Shown: positions 25,132-33,183 of the stretch, in pieces
Layout: every line of letters starts with the position of its first letter
Numbering within the stretch: position 1 is the first letter of the stretch
From: Thermomonas fusca DSM 15424
GTDB taxonomy: Bacteria > Pseudomonadota > Gammaproteobacteria > Xanthomonadales > Xanthomonadaceae
Direction of reading: 5' to 3'
Assembly: GCF_000423885.1 (NCBI RefSeq)
Contig: NZ_AUIV01000015.1
Span: 7,501 to 71,500, forward strand
DNA: 64,000 bases
The notes under the pieces: generated by a model
Seen by the model: the letters and a program-made list of their open reading frames with translations, nothing else
Databases searched by the model: none
Told to the model about the DNA's origin: nothing
Made by a program: the position numbers and the translations under genes

Positions 25132-25200
25132 CGGCACCGGAAAACCGCGCCGGATTGCCGGGCGGAGGCACGCAATACATGCTTAAGCGGACTATTACAC

Positions 25201-25219
25201 CTCCCGGCAACGCCGGGAG
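25201..25219 (+). terminator. hairpin between convergent peptide and cyclase genes
   Basis: An 8-base perfect inverted repeat, CTCCCGGC-AAC-GCCGGGAG, lies in the 222-base gap between the peptide stop and the convergent cyclase stop. It lacks a T-run, so it is at best a weak or Rho-assisted terminator. I saw nothing else supportable in this gap. Confidence 0.45.
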
Positions 25220-25353
25220 CGTGTCCCGGAGTTCATTGCAGAGCGGATCCGGCACCCGTACTCCAGGCTGGGGGCACCAGCCGCTGGCCACTCAAGGCGA
25301 CTGGCACAAGAGGCCGGGACACGTGGCCCGATGCCCTTGCGCGATGCCGTTTT

Positions 25354-27864
25354 TCAAGGCGTAACTGTTCCCGCCCGCATCCGCGCCTGTTGCGACCGCA
25401 GCGCGGCGGCGGACACGGAGATATTGAAGAAGCGCAGCACGTCGGACGTCGTGCTCTCGGCGAAGACCCTGCCGCGGTGCGTGGCCAGCCATTCGGCCTG
25501 GGCATTGGCGACGTCCGCCCGGCCCGCGGCCTGTGCAGCCCGCATCAGCGCCCAATGCGTCGCCACCAAGGCGGTGTCCTGACGCACCAGCGGTTCAAGG
25601 CGCGCCATTGCAAGACGGGGCTGGCCGGCCAGCCGTTCCTGCTCCGCCTGCAGGACCTGGTACAGCTCCCGCACGGTCTGGTATTCGTGCACGACGGCGC
25701 TGTCCTGCGTGCGACGCAGCGCGTCCTCAACGCCGGACCGATCGTTGCGGTAGGCCGACAGCAAGCCGGCGTAGAGCCTCAACTCGGTCGAAATGGGTGG
25801 GTACACGGCATCACCCGCAGCTCCCTTCGCATCGACCAGCGCCAGCAGTGCCTGCTGCGCCTCCGACGCATCGCCCTGTCCATGCAGCACCGCCATGCTG
25901 GCCAGCGCCGTCCGTGCGCGCAGCGATTCCAGCACGTCGTCCCCCGCATCGGCCGCCCCGGACCATGCCCGCACGGCAGCGGCCGCACGCGCCGGCTGGC
26001 CGCGGTTGATCCAGACGATGCCGCCCACCTCGCCCTGCCAGCCGGTGCGCCCGACGGCGCTGGCGAAAAACACCTTGTCGGCTTCCGCGAAGTGGTGGCG
26101 GGCCTCGTGGGCAAACGCGTAGAACTCGCCCGCGCCGAGGAAGCCCGTTTCGCGCGCAAGCCGGAACTCGGCCAACGCCGCGTCGTAACGCTCCTGCCCG
26201 AGGAGCATGATGCCGATGCTGTAGTGGACCGAACCGAACCGCTCGTTCTGCGGCTTCAATGCGCGTCGGGCCAACGCCTCGGCGGTACGGAAATCGTTGC
26301 GCTGGTGCCACTGGTTGCTGGAGAGCCGGCCGATGGTCTGGTAGTCGTCGGGATACAGCGCCAGGTACTCGTCGGCCTTGCGGAAATAATTCTGCGGACC
26401 ATCGTGCTGCAGCAGCATCAGCTCGATCATCTGCCGTTCCTGCGGCGACAGCCGCTGCGGCAATGCCAATGCCCTGCGCCACTCATCACGGGCCGCCGCC
26501 ACTTCACCCAACGAGGCGTGCAGGCGCGCCATGTCGGCGTGGGCCAGCGCGAACTGCGGGTCCAGCTGCAGGGCACGCCGGTACAGCCCCAGCACCTGTT
26601 CGCGATCACCGGTGGTCATGGCCAGCCGGCGTGCCACCGCGAACGCCTTCAGCGCATCCAGGCTGGGGGTGGCCACGTTCGGCAGCGGCACCGAGGTCTT
26701 CTGCACGTTCTGCAGGGCCTCGCCCAGCTTGCCGCGCAGCTGGTCGGTGACGTCGTCGATGGAGCCCAGCGCCGATTCGATGCCCTTGCCGTCGGCGGAT
26801 ACCGCATACACGGTGGTCTGAGTGTGCGGATCGACGACCTCGGCGCTGACCCGCAGGCGACCGCCGACTTCGGCCACGGTGGGCAGCAGCAGCGCACGCG
26901 CGCCATCGCGCAGGGCGATTTCCGAACCCAGCGCGCGGTCCACCGTTACATCCGGCTTGCGCTGCATGCGCTGCAGGGTGTCGCGCACCTTCAGGTCGCC
27001 CAGCACGTTGACGTAGCGCGACTGTTCCAGGCTGATCCGGAACGCCTGTTCCAGCGCCTCGTCCAGGCGCGGGTCGCCGGTGAGGTTGCGCAGGTCGCCG
27101 ACCACCACCCAGTCGCGTTCCGCGAAGGCGATCGCCGGCTTCGGCTGGGCCAGGAACCACGCGCCAATGGCCATGCCGGCCACCAGCAATGCTTCTGCCG
27201 CCAGCGCCACCGGGCGCCGCCACAGCGGCAGGTCACGCCAGGCCTTGGGCGTGTGCGCGGGCATGCGCAGCGGCGCCAGCCCGGGCTCGCCGACCTCGTA
27301 CACCTCCTGCGCCTCGGGAATGCCCTTGAAGCGCCAGCGCCCGTAGGACTTCCACACCAGCAGTTCGCCGCGCTCGCCCAGTTCGCGGGCGGCGCGGTGG
27401 GCCAGCGGCTCGGCGGTGGCAGACAGCAGGATCTGGCCCGGCCGCGCCAGCGCCATCAGCCGGCCCGCAAGCGGCTTGGCCAGGCCTTCGACTTCCAGCG
27501 ACTTGGCGCCCAGGCGCACCGCGTCGGCGCTGTTCTCCCACACCAGCACTTCGCCCACGTGCAGGCCGGCGCGCGCCTGCAGCGGCTGCTTGACCTGCAT
27601 TTCGCGGCCCAGGTCGCGCAGGCCGCGGGCGTAGTCGAGGGCGAAGGCGAGTCCGTCGATGGGGCGCTCGAACAGCAGCAACAGGCCGTCGCTGCGGTCT
27701 ATCAGGCGCCCGCGCCAGCGCTGCTGCAGCTCCAGTACCAGGCGATCGTGGGCGCGGAACAGCGCGGCGGCGGGGGCATCGCCCAGCCGCTCCACCAGAT
27801 GGGTGGAATCCACCAGATCGGTGAGCAGGAGCGTGCGAACCTGCGGCGCGCCGGCGTCCTGCAT
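25354..27864 (-). CDS. class III nucleotide cyclase with TPR repeats ('peptide modification system cyclase')
   Basis: The 836-residue protein has an N-terminal class III cyclase domain (~8-195), a membrane segment (~219-239), then a large region with TPR repeats (e.g. FALAHADMARLHASLGEVAAARDEW). Both metal-binding aspartates appear present: Asp16 in LLTDLVDST and Asp59 in RSDG. By eye alignment the transition-state Asn is replaced by Pro131 while Arg135 is kept, and the two base-selecting positions hold Ile and Glu rather than the Lys/Asp of adenylate or Glu/Cys of guanylate cyclases, so the product base cannot be told. It resembles the Xanthomonas campestris cyclase XC_0250, reported to make cGMP. 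The ATG at 27864 is 7 bases after the cNMP-GGDEF gene. Confidence 0.87.
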   Translation of the reverse strand: MQDAGAPQVRTLLLTDLVDSTHLVERLGDAPAAALFRAHDRLVLELQQRWRGRLIDRSDGLLLLFERPIDGLAFALDYARGLRDLGREMQVKQPLQARAGLHVGEVLVWENSADAVRLGAKSLEVEGLAKPLAGRLMALARPGQILLSATAEPLAHRAARELGERGELLVWKSYGRWRFKGIPEAQEVYEVGEPGLAPLRMPAHTPKAWRDLPLWRRPVALAAEALLVAGMAIGAWFLAQPKPAIAFAERDWVVVGDLRNLTGDPRLDEALEQAFRISLEQSRYVNVLGDLKVRDTLQRMQRKPDVTVDRALGSEIALRDGARALLLPTVAEVGGRLRVSAEVVDPHTQTTVYAVSADGKGIESALGSIDDVTDQLRGKLGEALQNVQKTSVPLPNVATPSLDALKAFAVARRLAMTTGDREQVLGLYRRALQLDPQFALAHADMARLHASLGEVAAARDEWRRALALPQRLSPQERQMIELMLLQHDGPQNYFRKADEYLALYPDDYQTIGRLSSNQWHQRNDFRTAEALARRALKPQNERFGSVHYSIGIMLLGQERYDAALAEFRLARETGFLGAGEFYAFAHEARHHFAEADKVFFASAVGRTGWQGEVGGIVWINRGQPARAAAAVRAWSGAADAGDDVLESLRARTALASMAVLHGQGDASEAQQALLALVDAKGAAGDAVYPPISTELRLYAGLLSAYRNDRSGVEDALRRTQDSAVVHEYQTVRELYQVLQAEQERLAGQPRLAMARLEPLVRQDTALVATHWALMRAAQAAGRADVANAQAEWLATHRGRVFAESTTSDVLRFFNISVSAAALRSQQARMRAGTVTP

Positions 27865-27871
27865 GCGCCCG

Positions 27872-28879
27872 TCAGTCCAGCCACTCGACACAGTCGCCGC
27901 CATTGCGCTTGGCCCGGTACAGGGCGTCATCGGCCAGCGCGTACCAGTGTTCCCAACCCGCATGGCTGCCGGTCCCGATCAGGCAGGCGCCGATGCTGAG
28001 CGTGGTCATCTGCGGCGGGCTGTTGTGCATGCGCTCGAGCATGCGCGCGCTGTCGGTGACGTAGCCGGCGATCCGCTCCGCATCTTCGCGGGCGTGGCCG
28101 CTCAGGATCAGGCAGAACTCGTCGCCGCCCAGCCGGCAGACGATGTCGTCGGCGCCGGCGACGGCGCGCAGCAGGTTGGCCACGCTCTGCAGGACGCGGT
28201 CGCCCGCCAAGTGGCCGTAGGTGTCGTTGATCGACTTGAAGCGGTCGCAGTCCACCAGCACCAGCACGTGCCCGTCCAGGCCGCCGGCCTGCAGGCGCTG
28301 CTCAACGTGCGCGGCGAACCCGCGCCGGTTGGTTAGCCCGGTGAGTTCGTCGGTGCGGGTCAGTGCCTCGGACTCGTCAAGCCGGCTGGTGGTCGAACGC
28401 AGCGCGTCCAATGCTTCCTGCAGATCCTGGTTGCGCCGGCGCAGGCGCGCGATCAGGGCCTGTTCGTTAAGCACCACGCGCATGATCGCGCGGCGCAGGA
28501 ACTGCGCCAACAGCGCGGGGTCGCGCTGCGCCAGCAGTTCGAATTCGTCGCGGCCGAGCTCCAGCAGTTCGCCGGTCTCGGCCATCACCGCGTCGGCGCT
28601 GCGGGCGTGGTCGCCGATCAGCAGGCCGAGTTCGCCGAAAAAGGCGCGCGCGCCCAGCCGCTTGCCGACCAGGTCATCGCCGAAGTCCAGTTCCACCGCG
28701 CCGTTGGCGACCACGTACATGGCGGCGCCGTGGTCGCCGCGCCGGAACAGCTTCTGCCCGGCTTCCACCTGGCACGATCGGGCCACCTGCGCAAACAGCG
28801 CGTACTCGTCTGGATGCAGCGCGGACGCGCTGGCGTCCACCCCGGTCCGGGCATCGATCATGTGCGCTAGTGCTGCCAC
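27872..28879 (-). CDS. cNMP-binding domain GGDEF diguanylate cyclase
   Basis: The 335-residue protein joins a cyclic-nucleotide-binding domain (~22-130; phosphate-binding cassette FFGELGLL...HARSADA with Glu83 and Arg93) to a GGDEF domain with an intact GGDEF at 251-255. The inhibitory RxxD site is not conserved (GADD at that position), so little product feedback is expected. It matches the layout of X. campestris XC_0249, described as a cGMP-binding diguanylate cyclase next to the cyclase XC_0250. A GTG at 28879 is taken as the start because AGGGG lies 5 bases before it; an ATG at 28861 is the alternative. It is the first gene of a two-gene unit with the cyclase. Confidence 0.88.
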   Translation of the reverse strand: MAALAHMIDARTGVDASASALHPDEYALFAQVARSCQVEAGQKLFRRGDHGAAMYVVANGAVELDFGDDLVGKRLGARAFFGELGLLIGDHARSADAVMAETGELLELGRDEFELLAQRDPALLAQFLRRAIMRVVLNEQALIARLRRRNQDLQEALDALRSTTSRLDESEALTRTDELTGLTNRRGFAAHVEQRLQAGGLDGHVLVLVDCDRFKSINDTYGHLAGDRVLQSVANLLRAVAGADDIVCRLGGDEFCLILSGHAREDAERIAGYVTDSARMLERMHNSPPQMTTLSIGACLIGTGSHAGWEHWYALADDALYRAKRNGGDCVEWLD

Positions 28880-28995
28880 GCGTTCCCCTGTGCGGCTCCG
28901 GCCCCTCCGATCCAGCCGCAGGATACCATCGCATCCGCCGCCGTATTGCGACAGTGGCACCGGCAGCCGTTGCGCCGGTGGCATCCCGCCCCGTG

Positions 28996-29026
28996 CCCGC
29001 CATCGCCCGGCGCGGGCGATGGCGGG
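28996..29026 (-). terminator. 13-bp perfect hairpin downstream of aceA
   Basis: Perfect inverted repeat CCCGCCATCGCCC (28996-29008) and GGGCGATGGCGGG (29014-29026) with a five-base loop, starting 6 bases past the aceA stop in the minus direction. It has no T-run. It could end aceA transcription before the downstream GGDEF gene, or stabilise the message 3' end. Confidence 0.5.
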
Positions 29027-29032
29027 GTGGCC

Positions 29033-30334
29033 TCAGGCCGCGGCGCGGGTGCCGGCGTGGAACTGCTCTTCCTCGGTGCTGCCCTTCAGCGCCACTGTGG
29101 ACGACTTGCCGCCCTGGATGGTCTGGGTGATGGCATCGAAATAGCCGGTGCCGACCTCGCGCTGGTGCTTGACCGCGGTGAAGCCACGCTCGGCGGCGGC
29201 GAACTCCTTTTCCTGCAGCTCGACGAATGCACTCATCTGCCGGCGGGCATAGCCGTGGGCGAGGTCGAACATGCCGTAGTTGAGCGCGTGGAAGCCGGCC
29301 AGGGTGATGAACTGGAACTTGTAGCCGTAGCTGGCGATTTCCTTCTGGAACTTGGCGATGGTGGCGTCGTCCAGGTTCTTCTTCCAGTTGAACGACGGCG
29401 AGCAGTTGTAGGCCAGCAGCTTGCCGGGGAACTTGGCATGGATCGCCTCGGCGAATTTGCGCGCGAACTCCAGGTCCGGCTTGCCGGTCTCGCACCAGAC
29501 CAGGTCGGCATACGGCGCGTAGGCGAGGCCGCGGCTGATCGCCTGGTCCAGGCCGTTCCTGGTCTTGTAGAAGCCTTCGATGGTGCGCTCGCCGGTGCAG
29601 AACGGCTTGTCGTTGTCATCCACGTCGGAGGTCAGCAGGTCCGCCGCCTCGGCGTCGGTGCGGGCCACGATCAGGGTGGGCACGCCCATCACGTCGGCAG
29701 CCAGGCGCGCCGCGGTCAGCTTCTCCACCGCTTCGCGGGTGGGCACCAGCACCTTGCCGCCCATGTGGCCGCACTTCTTCACGCTGGCCAGCTGGTCTTC
29801 GAAGTGCACGCCGGCGGCGCCCGCCTCGATCATGCCCTTCATCAGCTCGAAGGCGTTGAGCACGCCGCCGAAGCCGGCTTCGGCATCGGCCACGATCGGC
29901 TGCAGGAAGTCGATGGAGTCGTCGCCCTCGGCATGGTGCAGCTGGTCGGCGCGCAGCAGGGTGTTGTTGATGCGCTTGACCACCTGCGGCACCGAGTTGG
30001 CCGGGTACAGCGACTGGTCGGGGTACATCTCGCCGGCGAGGTTGGCATCGGCCGCTACCTGCCAGCCGGACAGGTAGATGGCCTTGAGGCCGGCCTTGAC
30101 CTGCTGCATGGCCTGGTTGCCGGTCATCGCGCCGAGCGCGTTGACGAAGGGTTCGCTGTGCAGCGACTTCCACAGCTTCTCGGCGCCGAGCCGGGCCAGC
30201 GAATGCTCGACCGGGACGGTGCCGCGCAGGCGCACCACGTCCTCGGCGGAATAGCTGCGGGTGACGCCGGCCCAGCGCGGGTTGTTGGCCCAGTCCAGCT
30301 TCAGTTGTTCGGCGGTCGGCAGATGGTTCTTCAT
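29033..30334 (-). CDS. aceA: isocitrate lyase
   Basis: The 433-residue enzyme splits isocitrate into glyoxylate and succinate. It carries the active-site cysteine loop KKCGHMGGK, the metal-binding region VADAEAGFGG and YNCSPSFNW. The length equals that of E. coli AceA. It is the second gene after aceB on the same strand (49-base gap), so the two glyoxylate-shunt enzymes are probably co-transcribed, allowing growth on acetate, fatty acids or leucine-derived acetyl-CoA. No isocitrate dehydrogenase kinase/phosphatase (aceK) follows. Confidence 0.97.
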   Translation of the reverse strand: MKNHLPTAEQLKLDWANNPRWAGVTRSYSAEDVVRLRGTVPVEHSLARLGAEKLWKSLHSEPFVNALGAMTGNQAMQQVKAGLKAIYLSGWQVAADANLAGEMYPDQSLYPANSVPQVVKRINNTLLRADQLHHAEGDDSIDFLQPIVADAEAGFGGVLNAFELMKGMIEAGAAGVHFEDQLASVKKCGHMGGKVLVPTREAVEKLTAARLAADVMGVPTLIVARTDAEAADLLTSDVDDNDKPFCTGERTIEGFYKTRNGLDQAISRGLAYAPYADLVWCETGKPDLEFARKFAEAIHAKFPGKLLAYNCSPSFNWKKNLDDATIAKFQKEIASYGYKFQFITLAGFHALNYGMFDLAHGYARRQMSAFVELQEKEFAAAERGFTAVKHQREVGTGYFDAITQTIQGGKSSTVALKGSTEEEQFHAGTRAAA

Positions 30335-30383
30335 GGGGAAACCTCGTGGGGTTGGCGGCAGCGTAGGAATGTCGGCAGGTGGA

Positions 30384-32000
<1,617 letters not shown>

Positions 32001-32052
32001 CGGCGGCTCCGTGACACGTGTGGGAAGCCAACCATCCGCCTGCGTGTTGTAT

Positions 32053-32099
32053 TTGACAAAGCAGATTTGTCAATGTTTAGTATTAATTTTTCAAATACT
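32053..32099. promoter_or_regulatory. two palindromes between aceB and the divergent LysR gene
   Basis: The AT-rich 110-base gap contains TTGACAAA-GCAGA-TTTGTCAA (32053-32073, perfect 8-base arms, fitting the T-N11-A form of LysR sites) and AGTATT-N9-AATACT (32079-32099). Both are plausible binding sites for the LysR protein at 32111 or another regulator of aceBA. TTGACA at 32053-32058 is also a perfect -35 sequence on the plus strand, so binding could directly affect the lysR promoter. Confidence 0.6.
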
Positions 32100-32110
32100 G
32101 CAATCAGAAT

Positions 32111-33079
32111 ATGGCGAAGAGCCCCGCCAGCGCCCTGCGATTCGCCTACAAGGGCTCGCGCCTGAAGCCACTGCGGGCGTTCTGCCAGGTGGCGCGGCTG
32201 GGCTCGATCTCGCGCGCCGCCGAGGCGCTGTACCTCAGCCAGCCGGCGGTGACCCTGCAGCTGCAGGCGCTGGAACGCGAACTGGGGGTGCGGCTGCTGG
32301 AGCGGGTCGGCCGCCGGCTGGTGCCCACCCGCGAGGGCGATCTGCTCTACGAGATGGCGCGCCCGCTGGTGGAGGGGCTGGACAACCTGGCCGCCGGCTT
32401 CCGCGAGCAGGTGCGCGGACTGGACGCCGGCGAGCTGAACGTGGCCGCCGGCAGCTCCACCATCCTGTACCTGCTGCCGGGCATCGTCGATGCGTTCCGC
32501 CAGCGCCACCCGGACGTGCGCCTGAGCCTGCACAACGTCACCGGCGCCAGCGGCCTGGACCTGCTGCGCAGCGATGCCGTGGACCTGGCCGTGGGCTCGA
32601 TGCTGGACGTGCCGGCCGACCTGACCTACGCGCCGGTGTACCGCTTCGAGCCGATGCTGATCACCCCGCCCGACCACCCGCTGGCAAGCAAGCGCGAGTT
32701 GTCACTGGAGGACCTGTCGCCTTACGGGCTGATCCTGCCGCCCAAGCGCCTGACCACCTACCGGCTGGTCGACCTGGTGTTCCAGCAGAACCGGGTGCCG
32801 TACACGGTTGCACTGGAAGTGGGCGGCTGGGAGGTCATCAAGCAGTACGTGGCGATGGGCCTGGGCATCAGCATTGTCACCGCGATCTGCCTGACCGAGG
32901 CCGACCGCCAGCGGCTGGCGGCACGCTCGCTGGCGCGCTGGTTCCCGTCGCGCAGCTACGGCATCGTGATGCGCAAGGGCAAGTTCCTGTCAGCGCAGGC
33001 CCGCGCCTTCGTCGAGCTGATCCAACCGGAGGTGCTCACGCCGCGCGGCTACGACGAGAGCGGGCATTCGGAGCGATAG
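32111..33079 (+). CDS. LysR-family regulator, likely of the glyoxylate shunt
   Basis: The 322-residue protein has an N-terminal winged helix-turn-helix (residues ~18-77: LKPLRAFCQVARLGSISRAAEALYLSQPAVTLQLQALERELG, about 32160-32290) and a LysR substrate-binding domain (~100-310). It diverges from aceB, and the gap carries two palindromes. In LysR systems the regulator typically controls the divergent operon, so control of aceBA is a reasonable inference; the effector is unknown. Its end converges on the cyanophycinase fusion with a 50-base palindrome between them. Confidence 0.9.
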   Translation: MAKSPASALRFAYKGSRLKPLRAFCQVARLGSISRAAEALYLSQPAVTLQLQALERELGVRLLERVGRRLVPTREGDLLYEMARPLVEGLDNLAAGFREQVRGLDAGELNVAAGSSTILYLLPGIVDAFRQRHPDVRLSLHNVTGASGLDLLRSDAVDLAVGSMLDVPADLTYAPVYRFEPMLITPPDHPLASKRELSLEDLSPYGLILPPKRLTTYRLVDLVFQQNRVPYTVALEVGGWEVIKQYVAMGLGISIVTAICLTEADRQRLAARSLARWFPSRSYGIVMRKGKFLSAQARAFVELIQPEVLTPRGYDESGHSER

Positions 33080-33099
33080 CGGCGAAAGGCGAAAGGTTG

Positions 33100-33149
33100 A
33101 AAGGGGGGCAGGTTCACGTCCGCACGCGGAAGTGAACCTGACCCCCTTT
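33100..33149. repeat. 50-base near-perfect palindrome between convergent genes
   Basis: Outer arms 33100-33117 and 33132-33149 pair at 17 of 18 positions: AAAGGGGG with CCCCCTTT, then CAGGTTCAC with GTGAACCTG. The loop itself contains TCCGC-AC-GCGGA, so the structure continues to the tip with a second G/A mismatch. It lies between the convergent LysR and cyanophycinase-fusion genes. Each strand shows T residues after its C-run, so it may act as a bidirectional terminator; it also has the look of a dispersed palindromic repeat unit of this family. Confidence 0.75.
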
Positions 33150-33183
33150 CGGAAGTGATCCCGGCCCCTTAGTTCCTTCCGGC

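Noticed and set aside
25132..25353. Second small peptide gene after the RiPP precursor
   Set aside because: The frame 25002-25364 is an out-of-frame read-through of the precursor gene with no ribosome site or leader-like sequence of its own.
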